From: a bacterium
GTDB taxonomy: Bacteria; Pseudomonadota; Alphaproteobacteria; Caulobacterales; Caulobacteraceae
Length of the DNA stretch: 64,000 bases
Direction of reading: 5' to 3'
NCBI GenBank assembly: GCA_030824495.1
Contig: JAVBXP010000077.1
Span: 1-64,000, forward strand
In this document: piece after piece, positions 52,436 to 61,098 of the stretch
Position numbering within the stretch: position 1 is the stretch's first letter
Layout: each line of letters opens with the position of its first letter
Position numbers and translations under genes: made by a program
Notes under the pieces: generated by a model
What the model was told of the DNA's origin: nothing
The model's input: the letters and a program-made list of their open reading frames with translations, nothing else
The model's database searches: none

Positions 52436-54198
52436 CAGTAGGCCAGGGCGACGCCGTCCTTGCGCATCTCGGTGGCGGCGGCGTAGCGGCCGGGCCAACG
52501 CTCGATGGCCTGGTAGCCGCCGTATCCGCCCGGATCGGCCGCCATCTTCCAGCCGATCTGGGCCAGGGCCGCGCGCGTGGCTTCGGGCACGCCGGTCTCC
52601 AGGTTCAATACGCCAATTCCCTGCTGGGCCTCGCCGGTCGGCTCGGAGGATCCGCCATGGTGCCAGCGCGGACTGTCGCCGGCCTCCTGCACGCCCAGGC
52701 CGTAGTCGACCATGTTGGAGATGATCTGCGCCTGGCCCTGGGGCTGCATGTCGCCGCCCATCACCCCGAACGACAGCCAGGGCTCGGCGCCCTTGGTGGC
52801 GAAGCCCGGAATGATCGTCTGGAAGGGCCGCTTGCCCGGCGCATAGATGTTGGCGTGGCCGTCGGTCAGGGCGAACAGTTCACCGCGGTTCTGGAACATG
52901 AAGCCCAGGCCGTCGGGCGACAAGCCCGAACCCATGCCGCGATAGTTCGACTGGATGATGGAGACCATCATCCCGCTGGAGTCGGAGGTCGTGAAATAGG
53001 TGGTGTCGCCCTGGCTCGGCGCCTGGCCCGGATGCACCGGCGTCAGGATCTTGCTGGGCGAGATCAGCTTGGCCCGCTGGCGGGCGTATTCCTTCGACAG
53101 CAGCCACTCGGTCGGGACCTTGAAGAAGTCCGGATCGGCGTAGAACTTGGCGCGGTCCTCGAACGCCAGCCGCTTAGCCTCGACGCCGTGGTGGATTGCG
53201 GCCGCGGACTGGAAGCCCATCGCCTTGAAGTCGAAGGTCTCCATGATGTTCAGCATCTGCAGGGTGGCCAGACCCTGGCTATTGGGCGACAGGCCCCAGA
53301 CATCGACGCCGCGATAATTGACCTTGTGCGGCGGGTCCCAGCGGGCGTGATGATTGGCTAGGTCGGCCTTGGTCATCCAGCCGCCGATGCGCTTGAAATA
53401 GCGCTCGATGGCTTCGGCCACCTCGCCGCCATAGAAGCCCTCGCGGCCGTTCTGGGCGATCTGGCGATAGGTGCGGCCCAGCGCCGGGTTCTTGAACACC
53501 TCGCCTTCGCGCGGCGTGCGGCCGTCGATGGCCCAGACCTTCTTGAAGTTCTCGACCTCTTCGATGCCCGCGCCGGGCTTGGTGAAGTTCACCAGCGAGC
53601 GGCCGAGATAGTAGGCGACGTTCTGGCTGACCGGCGCGCCCAGCTCTGCGTGAGCGATGGCCGGTGCGAACAGGTCCTTCCACGGCAGCTTTCCATAGCG
53701 CTGGTGCAGGGTCCACCAGGCGTCGACCGCGCCGGGAACGCTGACCGAGATCGCGCCATAGGAGGGGATCAGCCCATTCTTGGCGCGGCTCCGCACAGTC
53801 TCCAGGCTGAGGCCTTGCGGGCTGCGGCCCGATCCGTTCAGGCCTTCGACCTTCTTGGTCTTGGGATCCCACAGCATGACGAAGCAGTCGCCGCCAATAC
53901 CGCATGCGATCGGCTCGACCAGGCCAAGGACAGCATTGGCGGCGATGGCGGCGTCCACCGCGCTGCCGCCCAGGCGCAATATGTCGAGCGCGGCCAAGCT
54001 GGCCAGCGGGTGGGCGGTCGCGGCTGCGCCGTTTGTGCCCCAGGCGGCGCTGCGCGAGGCGAAGGTGGCTCCGTCGATCCGGTCGCCGCCGTGGACGTCA
54101 GGCCGGTTTCGGTTCGGGTTCTCCGCCCTGCTCTGGGCCAGAGCCGTGCTGGCCAGGGCGGTGGCGGGGAGGGCGGCGAGGAAGGTGCGGCGGCGCAT
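52435..54198 (-). CDS. ggt: Gamma-glutamyltransferase
   Basis: A 587-residue Ntn-hydrolase that cleaves glutathione and gamma-glutamyl compounds in the periplasm. The signal MRRRTFLAALPATALASTALA is possibly Tat-type. Self-cleavage gives a new N-terminal Thr in GDTTYFTTSDSSGMMVS (the second Thr of DTTYF). GSGLSPDGLGFMFQNRG and the C-terminal FGVMGGDMQPQGQ are conserved. Length is normal. Coupled to the downstream remnant and mmcQ. Confidence 0.93.
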   Translation of the reverse strand: MRRRTFLAALPATALASTALAQSRAENPNRNRPDVHGGDRIDGATFASRSAAWGTNGAAATAHPLASLAALDILRLGGSAVDAAIAANAVLGLVEPIACGIGGDCFVMLWDPKTKKVEGLNGSGRSPQGLSLETVRSRAKNGLIPSYGAISVSVPGAVDAWWTLHQRYGKLPWKDLFAPAIAHAELGAPVSQNVAYYLGRSLVNFTKPGAGIEEVENFKKVWAIDGRTPREGEVFKNPALGRTYRQIAQNGREGFYGGEVAEAIERYFKRIGGWMTKADLANHHARWDPPHKVNYRGVDVWGLSPNSQGLATLQMLNIMETFDFKAMGFQSAAAIHHGVEAKRLAFEDRAKFYADPDFFKVPTEWLLSKEYARQRAKLISPSKILTPVHPGQAPSQGDTTYFTTSDSSGMMVSIIQSNYRGMGSGLSPDGLGFMFQNRGELFALTDGHANIYAPGKRPFQTIIPGFATKGAEPWLSFGVMGGDMQPQGQAQIISNMVDYGLGVQEAGDSPRWHHGGSSEPTGEAQQGIGVLNLETGVPEATRAALAQIGWKMAADPGGYGGYQAIERWPGRYAAATEMRKDGVALAY

Positions 54199-54311
54199 GG
54201 CGGCTCCAGAACGGGTGTTCTACAGCGGCACTATAGAGCCGCTTCTTGTCTGCGCATCGGGGGTTTGCATCGTCTTGATCAGCTCCGCTATGATGGAGCC
54301 AGGGGATAGAT

Positions 54312-54593
54312 ATGCGCACAATCGACGCCGTGGCGGCCTCAGTGGGGCTGCTGGCTTGCATTGCCTTGGGCCGTATGCCCGGCTACCGGACTTCGCCCGA
54401 CGACCTCGCGGCCGAGACGTGGTTCGCCGAGCAGGACTTCATGGCGCTGCTCCACAAGATGAGCGGGCCGTTCGAGGCCTGCTACGCCATCACCTTGTCG
54501 CCGCAGCAGGTCCATGCCGGCCTGCTGCCGCTGGCCGCCGACCGCGCCACCTTCGTCGCGGCCTGCGATCCGTCGATCCTTTCGTCCGACTAG
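54312..54593 (+). CDS. Small hypothetical protein with an N-terminal hydrophobic segment
   Basis: A 93-residue frame with one hydrophobic N-terminal stretch (~7-20, VAASVGLLACIALG), then a polar region with FEACYAITLSPQQVHAGLLPL. AGGGGATAG precedes the ATG. It may be a secreted or anchored protein. No family recognised. Divergent from ggt, convergent with the VOC gene. Confidence 0.5.
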   Translation: MRTIDAVAASVGLLACIALGRMPGYRTSPDDLAAETWFAEQDFMALLHKMSGPFEACYAITLSPQQVHAGLLPLAADRATFVAACDPSILSSD

Positions 54594-54595
54594 GA

Positions 54596-54934
54596 TCAGC
54601 CTTCCGACCACACCGCCAGTTCGTTGCCCGATGGGTCGCGGAAGTGGAACCGGCGTCCGCCCGGAAAACTGAAGATCGGTTTCACGATCGCCCCACCGGC
54701 CGCCTCAACCTTGGCGGCCATGGCTTCCAGGTCGTGGGCGTAGAGGACGATCAGCGGCTGTTGGGTTCCGGCCGCGTCGGAATCAAAGCCGCCGTCGACG
54801 CCCTGCTCGAACGCTGCGTAGCTGGGGCCATAGTCGGTGAAGGTCCAGCCGAACGCGGCCTCATAGAAGCGCTTCGTCGGGACGAGCTCGCCGCCGGGCA
54901 GCTCCACATAGTCGATCTTGCCGTCTTCGCGCAT
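54596..54934 (-). CDS. VOC-family protein (glyoxalase/dioxygenase fold)
   Basis: A 112-residue, two-motif vicinal-oxygen-chelate protein: YVELPGGELVPTKRFYEAAFGW and GGRRFHFRDPSGNELAVWS are the classic ends of the fold. The metal-binding residues are only partly visible, so the substrate is unknown. Confidence 0.87.
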   Translation of the reverse strand: MREDGKIDYVELPGGELVPTKRFYEAAFGWTFTDYGPSYAAFEQGVDGGFDSDAAGTQQPLIVLYAHDLEAMAAKVEAAGGAIVKPIFSFPGGRRFHFRDPSGNELAVWSEG

Positions 54935-54978
54935 GTCGGCCTACGCTTTGAGTTCTGTGTTTGTTCTTGCCTATTGGT

Positions 54979-55641
54979 TCAGGCGGGCAGAGTCCAGACA
55001 GCGGTTTTCTTGATCTCGCGATCTTCGAGCTCGCGGGTCGTCGGCACCTGGTATTCGGCCAGTTGCTCCAGACCGACCCGCGGGAAGTAGCTGCGGCCAG
55101 GATCGCCGATCAGCACCCGGGTTCCGCGCACATGGGCCGCGGCCAACCAGTCCATCACCTTTGAGGCGAGCGGCTGCTCGTAGCAGATGTCGCCGGCCAG
55201 GATCACGTCGGCGTCCGGCGGCGGCGCGTCCAGCAAGTCCTGGTCGGTGAAGTCGATACGCACGCCATTGACCTCGGCGTTCATGGCCAGGGCCGCGCCG
55301 CAGAACGGGTCGATGTCGGCCGCCAACACATGGCCAGCGCCGGCCTTCATGGCGGCGATGGCGACGATGCCCGAGCCGGAGGCGAAGTCGATCACCCGCT
55401 TGCCTGCGACTTCCTGCGGATGATCAAGGATGTAGCGCGCCAGGGCTTGGCCGCCCGCCCAGGCGAAGGCCCAGAACGGCGGCGGCAGGCCGATTTCCGC
55501 CAGCGCTTCCTCGGTCAGCCGCCAGATCGGCGTGACCTCGTCGGCCAGATGCAGGGTGAGCTCCGGCGTGTGCGGCGGCGGCTGGAGCCGAGTGTTTTCG
55601 AGAATGAAGGCGCGGCGGCCTTCCAGGGACTGAGTAATCAC
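54979..55641 (-). CDS. Class I methyltransferase, EtfB-lysine methyltransferase type (METTL20-like)
   Basis: A 220-residue SAM enzyme. The SAM motif is RVIDFASGSGIVAIAAMKAGA, then LAADIDPFCGAALAMNAEVN. The DEVTPIW...PPPFWAFAWAGGQALARYI region and GDICYEQPLA are typical of the METTL20/EtfB lysine methyltransferases, which modify the beta subunit of electron transfer flavoprotein. Other protein substrates are possible. Confidence 0.85.
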   Translation of the reverse strand: MITQSLEGRRAFILENTRLQPPPHTPELTLHLADEVTPIWRLTEEALAEIGLPPPFWAFAWAGGQALARYILDHPQEVAGKRVIDFASGSGIVAIAAMKAGAGHVLAADIDPFCGAALAMNAEVNGVRIDFTDQDLLDAPPPDADVILAGDICYEQPLASKVMDWLAAAHVRGTRVLIGDPGRSYFPRVGLEQLAEYQVPTTRELEDREIKKTAVWTLPA

Positions 55642-55782
55642 CGGCTCCCCCTAGCACGAAGGGCGCGGAACGGGAGGCGTTCAACAAGGTTGGATCGGTG
55701 TCAGATTGTGGCGAAATTTTGCCCGTAGTCGGGAACCCGACAGGCGTGCAAAGCTTTTCACCTTAAACGGGATGAAGGCGAC

Positions 55783-56376
55783 ATGACTGACCAGGGATTG
55801 CATGTGACCGGCGGTGCGGGCCTGACCGCGCTGTTCGAGGGCGTTTCGTGGCAAGCGATCGTGCTGCGCGGAGTCGCCGGGATTTTGTTTGGCTTGTTCG
55901 CTGTGATGGCGCCCGTCGCCGCGGCGACAACCATCGTCCTCGTGTTCTCAATCTATCTGATGGCCGACGGCTTCCTGGCGATCGCCAGCGCCATAAGGGC
56001 GATGCGGCACAAGAATAGTTGGGGCCTGCTGGCCCTGGAGGGCGTGGTCGATATCGTCGCCAGCCTGGTGCTGTTCCTGATGCCCGGCTTGGCCCTCGTC
56101 ACCTTCGTCGTCATCGTCGCCGTCTGGGCGCTGTTCGCCGGCGGGCTGAAGCTGATCACGGCGATGCGCCGTGGGCCGGTCGAGGCGCGCGGTTGGCTGG
56201 CTTTATCGGCCATCATCTCGCTGCTGTTTGGCGTGGTGCTGCTGATTTCACCGTTGGCCGGCGGGATCGTGCTCACCTGGTGGCTCGGCATCTACGGCCT
56301 GGTCTTCGGTGTCGCATTGCTGATCCTGGGCTTCCAGGTTCGCTCGGCCCAAAAGAAGGCCGCGCTCGCTGCCTAG
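55783..56376 (+). CDS. HdeD-family (DUF308) membrane protein, second copy
   Basis: A 197-residue, six-helix protein with the same architecture as the HdeD homologue at 28942 (IVLRGVAGILFGLFAVMAPV, ALEGVVDIVASLVLFLMPG). The two are diverged paralogues, not a recent duplication. Stand-alone gene. Confidence 0.87.
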   Translation: MTDQGLHVTGGAGLTALFEGVSWQAIVLRGVAGILFGLFAVMAPVAAATTIVLVFSIYLMADGFLAIASAIRAMRHKNSWGLLALEGVVDIVASLVLFLMPGLALVTFVVIVAVWALFAGGLKLITAMRRGPVEARGWLALSAIISLLFGVVLLISPLAGGIVLTWWLGIYGLVFGVALLILGFQVRSAQKKAALAA

Positions 56377-56439
56377 GCCGAGAGGCTTTTAGAGCGCCGC
56401 CGTGGCCCGCAGGTCGCGGCGGCGTTTTGGTGCGTGGAG

Positions 56440-57234
56440 CTAGCCAGCCAGCAGGTTGGCGAGCAATTGGCGCAGCGGGTTCTGAGCGTCTGACAGCAGC
56501 TTCACCGCCATCAGGCATGACATCACGACCAGCAGCGGGCGGATCAGCTTGGCCCCGAAGCGGATCGCCAGGCGCGACCCGACCTGGGCGCCGATGAAGG
56601 CGCCGGCCGCCATGGCCAGGCCCAGCGGCCAGATCACCGCCCCCTTGATCACGAACAGCGACAGCGCCCCCAGATTGCTGGCGGCGTTGGCTAGCTTGGT
56701 GTGGGCCGTGGCGCGGAGTGCGCCGTAGCCCAGCAGGGTGACGATCGCGACCATGTAGAAGGCGCCAGCGCCGGGGCCGAAGATGCCGTCGTAAAAGCCG
56801 ATCACCGGCGCAACGCCGACGGCGAAGGCGATGAGCGGCAGCTTGGCCGGCGCGTCATGGGCCTTGAGACCTCGCGAGAAACCGAAATAGAGCGCGATGA
56901 CGATCAGCAGCAGCGGAACCAGCGCGGCCAGGACGCGCGGCGACAGCAGGCTGGCGCAGAGCGCCCCGGCCAAGCCGGCGACGGCGGCGCCCACGGCCAC
57001 CGGCCACGCTGCGCGCCAGTCGATCAGACCGCGCCGGGCGAAGGCGCTGGTCGAGGAGATCGAGCTGATCGCGCCTTGCAGTTTGTTGGTGGCGAGGGCC
57101 GCGACTGGATCCAGGCCGGCCAGCAACAGGGCCGGCACGGTCAGCAGTCCACCACCGCCGGCGATGGCGTCGAACGCGCCCGCCACGGCGGCGACGGCGA
57201 ACAGGGTGGCGAGAAGTTCAGGATCGACGCTCAT
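56440..57234 (-). CDS. TSUP-family permease (TauE/SafE)
   Basis: About 264 residues with eight hydrophobic segments. Duplicated family motifs: AGAFDAIAGGGGLLTVPALLLAGLDPVAALATNKLQG in the first half and FYDGIFGPGAGAF with AHTKLANAASNLGAL in the second (quoted as landmarks, in part). Such permeases export sulfite or organosulfonates; the substrate here is unknown. The ATG at 57234 is used; 57264 is also open. Confidence 0.88.
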   Translation of the reverse strand: MSVDPELLATLFAVAAVAGAFDAIAGGGGLLTVPALLLAGLDPVAALATNKLQGAISSISSTSAFARRGLIDWRAAWPVAVGAAVAGLAGALCASLLSPRVLAALVPLLLIVIALYFGFSRGLKAHDAPAKLPLIAFAVGVAPVIGFYDGIFGPGAGAFYMVAIVTLLGYGALRATAHTKLANAASNLGALSLFVIKGAVIWPLGLAMAAGAFIGAQVGSRLAIRFGAKLIRPLLVVMSCLMAVKLLSDAQNPLRQLLANLLAG

Positions 57235-57426
57235 GATTTCCCGCGTTGTCGCTACGGGAGACATGCGGCCGAGCGTGGATGGTGGTGACTTGCCCGCGAA
57301 GCTCTGTCGGCTCGCTCAGGGCGTTGGCCGGCGTGATAGGCCATGCGCGCGGCCGGCGAAAGGGGCGGCGGCGTCGCTTGCGGGATGGGCGATTGCATCA
57401 GCCTTCCAGGCGTGCACCTTGCCGCC

Positions 57427-57819
57427 ATGCGCGAACCGAGCTTGGACCTGGACGGGTGGTGTCTCGATGACGCCGAGCAGAGGCGCGCGAGCGCGCCGGA
57501 GACGTTTGTCATTCCCGGCAAGAAGCTGCGGTCAGGGCTGGGCCGCGGCGCCCGCGCGCAACTCCTGTTCATGATCACGGTGGAGGACGGCGAGGAACCG
57601 GAGTGCGAGCGGATGTGGGTCGTCGTCCGTCGCCGCTTTCCCGGCGGCTATCTCGGCGTGCTCGACAGCGAGCCGACCTGCATCGAGAAAAACCACGAAC
57701 TGTGGAGCGGGTCCGAAATCCCGTTCGAGCCCCGGCACGTGATCGACGTGGGGCCGCCGACGCCTGCCAGCCTGGCGCTCGCCGCGCGAACGCCCCGTCG
57801 TCCCTGGGCTCCGGACTGA
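57427..57819 (+). CDS. DUF2314-like small protein
   Basis: About 130 residues. The core RMWVVVRRRFPGGYLGVLDS, then WSGSEIPFEPRHVIDV, resembles DUF2314/DUF2185 (Imm33-like) proteins. A DLDGWCLDD segment opens the protein. The frame is open from 57343; the ATG at 57427 begins the likely domain, with another at 57385. Function unknown. Convergent with the desaturase gene. Confidence 0.6.
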   Translation: MREPSLDLDGWCLDDAEQRRASAPETFVIPGKKLRSGLGRGARAQLLFMITVEDGEEPECERMWVVVRRRFPGGYLGVLDSEPTCIEKNHELWSGSEIPFEPRHVIDVGPPTPASLALAARTPRRPWAPD

Positions 57820-57828
57820 AGGCCGCTC

Positions 57829-58764
57829 TTAGGCCGCCTGCTTGGACGAGGCCTTGCGCAGCACCGCGAGATAGCCGCCGGGCTCGATGAGCATCTGGTC
57901 GCCATAGCCCTTCTTGATCATCGCGCGGTGGATTGCGGGGAGCTGGCTGCAGCCTGCGTACATGAACATGTGATGCTCGCAGTGGTAGTTCACATAGTAG
58001 GGCGCGATGAACAGCCGCTCGAGCACGCTGGCCCGCGTGGTGCGCGCCTGCCGCATCGGGTCAGGCTCGTTCTTGTCGATGCAGGCGTGCTCGGCGATGT
58101 TCCGCAGGCGGGTGACCAGCGGATACCAGGTCGCCTGGGGCAGGACCCACAGCACCGGCCAGATCCACCATAGTCCGAACGGGGCGCCGGCGGCGGTGAC
58201 GATGACGCCGAAAGCCAGCCAGCGACGCTTGCGGCGGATCTCCTCGGTGATGATCGGGAGTAGCGGCTCGCCGGGCTTGCGGCGTTTCAGGCGCTGAACG
58301 AAGTCGCCGAACCGCTGCTTGAAGAAGGTCTGGCCGGTCAGGTCGCGGATGATCTTGCGGCGCAGCGACAGCGGCGTGATTGGGAACGGCGCCGACAGGC
58401 CGAGGTCGGGGTCTTCCGATTGCTGGGCGAACCGGTGGTGGGTCAGGTGATAGGGGCGATAGCGCTGTAGCCCGCCGCCGGTCAGCCACTCGCCCATCCA
58501 GTCGTTGACCTTCAGGTTCTTGTGCAGGGCGCCGTGGGCGGCGTCATGCATCAGGATCGCCAGGCCAAGCTGGCGCGTGCCGATGATCATGACCGCGAGC
58601 GGCAGGGTCAGCGGCCAGATCACCACCATGGCGCCGGCCGCGATGATCAGCGCCCAGGCGTGGGCGATCATCGCCGGGCCCTTCCATGACGAGCGCGCCG
58701 CCAGCGGGGCCCATTCCTCGGGCGTGAAGAACTGCTTGGGATCTAGACGAGCGGCGGCGGCCAT
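57829..58764 (-). CDS. Membrane fatty-acid desaturase
   Basis: A 311-residue di-iron enzyme. The histidine boxes are complete: HDAAHG (~73), HLTHHRF (~106) and HCEHHMF (~263), with hydrophobic segments between. It introduces double bonds into acyl chains; regioselectivity is unknown. The start overlaps the upstream TetR gene (TGATG), so the pair is an operon with a palindromic operator in front. Confidence 0.92.
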   Translation of the reverse strand: MAAAARLDPKQFFTPEEWAPLAARSSWKGPAMIAHAWALIIAAGAMVVIWPLTLPLAVMIIGTRQLGLAILMHDAAHGALHKNLKVNDWMGEWLTGGGLQRYRPYHLTHHRFAQQSEDPDLGLSAPFPITPLSLRRKIIRDLTGQTFFKQRFGDFVQRLKRRKPGEPLLPIITEEIRRKRRWLAFGVIVTAAGAPFGLWWIWPVLWVLPQATWYPLVTRLRNIAEHACIDKNEPDPMRQARTTRASVLERLFIAPYYVNYHCEHHMFMYAGCSQLPAIHRAMIKKGYGDQMLIEPGGYLAVLRKASSKQAA

Positions 58765-59399
58765 CAGTTTTCGCCTTGAGAGTGGGCGGCGCGCGGGCCG
58801 GCGCCGCTGTGCCGCAGGAGAGCGAGCATTTCGTCGATCGCTTCCTGGCCGGTCGCGCCGGTGGCCCCGTCGCGCAGCGCGACGCCGAGCGCCAGGGTCC
58901 AGAACCGGCGAGCGGTGGTGGCGGGATCATCGCCGCCGGACCAGCCGTGCTGGGCCTTGGTCTCCGCATAGGCGCGGTCGCCCTGCGAGTGGAGGCGATC
59001 GAAGGTGCGTTCGATCAGCGGCGCGAGGTCCTGGCGTCGCCGGGTGAGGGACAGCGCCTCGACGAACAGGGCCAAGCCCGGCGAACCGATCACGGTTTCC
59101 ACCAGCCGGCGATTGTAGTCCGAGCCGGTCAGCGCCCGGGCGGCCGAGGTCTCGGCCTGGCGGGCGACATAGAGCACCTCGCGGCAGGCGGCCTCGACGA
59201 ACAGGGCTTCCTTGGTGCGGAAGTAGTAGGTGATCTGGCTGGGGAAGGCCCCGGCGGCGGCGGCGATGTCGGCCACCGCGACGCCCGCCAGACCCTGCGC
59301 CTTGAACAATTCGACCGCAGCGTCGAGCAGCCGCGAACGCATCCGCTTGCCGGGCTCCCGCACGGCGCGCACTTCGGCCAAGGGTCGGACGTTGGACAT
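58764..59399 (-). CDS. TetR-family regulator of the desaturase
   Basis: About 211 residues. N-terminal helix-turn-helix: LFKAQGLAGVAVADIAAAAG, then FPSQITYYFRTKEALF. The C-terminal ligand domain is not assigned. It is co-transcribed with the desaturase and preceded by a perfect palindrome, so it probably represses its own operon in response to a lipid signal, as DesT or FabR do. The start at MSNVRPL is chosen; a longer frame would run through the palindrome. Confidence 0.87.
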   Translation of the reverse strand: MSNVRPLAEVRAVREPGKRMRSRLLDAAVELFKAQGLAGVAVADIAAAAGAFPSQITYYFRTKEALFVEAACREVLYVARQAETSAARALTGSDYNRRLVETVIGSPGLALFVEALSLTRRRQDLAPLIERTFDRLHSQGDRAYAETKAQHGWSGGDDPATTARRFWTLALGVALRDGATGATGQEAIDEMLALLRHSGAGPRAAHSQGEN

Positions 59400-59403
59400 A
59401 CCG

Positions 59404-59424
59404 TATTTGTATGCTGTACAAATA
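59404..59424. promoter_or_regulatory. Palindromic operator of the TetR-desaturase operon
   Basis: TATTTGTA and TACAAATA form a perfect 8-bp inverted repeat with a 5-bp centre, four bases before the tetR start codon. It is strikingly AT-rich in a GC-rich region. This position would block transcription or translation start. Confidence 0.8.
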
Positions 59425-59441
59425 TGGCCGTCAAGCAACCG

Positions 59442-60212
59442 TCAGGCGTTCCGGGCGGTCAGTCCTCCATCGACTGGGATCACGGCGCCGGTGATGTAGG
59501 ACGCCGCCGGCAGGCAGAGGCTGAGCGTGATGTGCGCCACCTCGTCCGGTTCGCCATATCGGCCGAGCGCGGTGCGCCGCCGGGCGAAGGTCGCCTTGTG
59601 CTCGTCGGGGACTGAGGCGGTCATGCCGGTGCTGATCGGGCCGGGGCAGATGCAGTTCACCGTGATCCCCTCGCGACCCAACTCCACCGCCAGGGCGCGG
59701 GTCAGGCCGACGACGCCGGCCTTTGCCGCGGCATAGGGGCTGTCCATCGCGGTCGCGCCTAGCGCCTCGGTGGAGGCGATGTTGACGATGCGCGGCGCCG
59801 CTGAGCGGCGCAGATGGGGCAGGGCCGCGCGAACTATCCGCTGGTGGGCGCTGAGCAGGATCGCCAGCGACCGGTCCCAGACGGTTTCGTAGGTGTCGCT
59901 GTCCACGGCCGCGAAGCCGGAGACGCCGGCGTTGTTGATGACAATGTCGAGCCCGCCGAATTCATCGGCGATCTGGGAGACCACGGCGGCGATCTCGGCC
60001 GGATCGGAAACGTCGAGCTTCCAGGCCTTAGCTGAAAATCCGCGCCCGCGAAGTTCGGCCGCCAGGGCCTCGGCCGGCGCCAGGGCGTGGTCGGTGACGG
60101 CGACCTGAGCGCCTTCCTCGGCGAACAGTTCGGCGGTCGCCCGGCCCATGCCTGATGCGGCGCCGGTGACCAGGACCCGCGAGCCTTTGACGGACCTGCT
60201 GAGCCGGCTCAT
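59442..60212 (-). CDS. Short-chain dehydrogenase/reductase
   Basis: A 256-residue classical SDR: cofactor motif TGAASGMG (~17-24), NNAG, catalytic Ser in NIAST and YxxxK in SPYAAAKAG. Acidic Asp after strand 2 (VAVTDH) favours NAD. Ends 17 bp before the tetR operator. Its start overlaps the preceding SDR (ATGA), so the two probably act in one pathway, substrate unknown. Confidence 0.88.
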   Translation of the reverse strand: MSRLSRSVKGSRVLVTGAASGMGRATAELFAEEGAQVAVTDHALAPAEALAAELRGRGFSAKAWKLDVSDPAEIAAVVSQIADEFGGLDIVINNAGVSGFAAVDSDTYETVWDRSLAILLSAHQRIVRAALPHLRRSAAPRIVNIASTEALGATAMDSPYAAAKAGVVGLTRALAVELGREGITVNCICPGPISTGMTASVPDEHKATFARRRTALGRYGEPDEVAHITLSLCLPAASYITGAVIPVDGGLTARNA

Positions 60213-60943
60213 AGGCTAAGGCCTCCATCAACGACGAGCGTCTGGCCGACCACGTAGGACGCCAGCGGCGAGGCGAGGAATAAGGCCGCCCCGGCCATGT
60301 CGGAGGGCTCGCCCAGTCGGCCGACCGGAATGCTCCGCATCGCGCCGCGCAGGCGGTCAGGATGTTCGGTGGTGACCTTGGTCAGCTTGGTGTCGACCAG
60401 GCCCGGCGCCAGGCCGTTCACGCGGATGCCGTCGCCCGCCCAGGCCTGGCCCAGCGTCTTGGTCAGGCTGACCGCGCCGGCCTTGGACGCCGCATAGGCC
60501 GGGTTGCCGCGATTGGCCTGGAAGCCGGAGACCGAACTGACAATGACGATGGAGCCGCGCTGCGCGGCCAGCGTGTCGTGGAATTTCCTCGCGCAAGCCA
60601 TCAGGCTGTCGAGATTGACGGCCATCACCCTGTCCCAGCCTTCCGGCTCGAACTCGCCGCGCCGATAGACCACCGTGCCCTGGCAGAGGATCAACACGTC
60701 CAGGGCCCCAAAGGGCGCGACATGGGCGGCGATCTCACCTCGCTCGCCGACATCGACCTTGGCGTAGGTCAGGCCTGTGAGGTCAGAGCCCTCGACCCTC
60801 ACATAGGCGCTGGCGTTGGCGCGAGTGCCCCAGACGTGGACCTGCGCTCCGCGTTCCCGAAAAGCGTGGGCTATGCCGTTGCCGATGCCGCTGGAGCCGC
60901 CGACGACCAGGACGGTCTTGCCGGTAAAGTCGAGCTCGCCCAT
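60209..60943 (-). CDS. Short-chain dehydrogenase/reductase
   Basis: A 244-residue classical SDR: GGSSGIGNGIA, catalytic Ser in IVVSSVSG and YxxxK in PAYAASKAG. The residue after strand 2 (VWGTRAN, with Arg) suggests NADP preference. First gene of the SDR pair, divergent from a MerR regulator that may control it. Confidence 0.88.
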   Translation of the reverse strand: MGELDFTGKTVLVVGGSSGIGNGIAHAFRERGAQVHVWGTRANASAYVRVEGSDLTGLTYAKVDVGERGEIAAHVAPFGALDVLILCQGTVVYRRGEFEPEGWDRVMAVNLDSLMACARKFHDTLAAQRGSIVIVSSVSGFQANRGNPAYAASKAGAVSLTKTLGQAWAGDGIRVNGLAPGLVDTKLTKVTTEHPDRLRGAMRSIPVGRLGEPSDMAGAALFLASPLASYVVGQTLVVDGGLSL

Positions 60944-61001
60944 GGCCTAGCTCCTCCCTTTTCCCGCCATCCTTCCGCGCCAGGGTGACGGGGCACAAGC
61001 C

Positions 61002-61014
61002 TGACGTCGCGTCA
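61002..61014. promoter_or_regulatory. Palindrome between the SDR operon and the MerR gene
   Basis: TGACG-TCG-CGTCA is a perfect inverted repeat, followed 5 bp later by TTGACGTAAGGC, which repeats the TGACGT core and resembles a -35 element. MerR-family regulators bind dyads inside promoters, so this is a plausible operator for the divergent genes. Confidence 0.5.
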
Positions 61015-61098
61015 TGCTTGACGTAAGGCAAACGCCAGGGAAGGGTCATCGCCTGACGGGCGCGAGACAATCGCCCGCGGGTATTGGGAGAGACCAGA

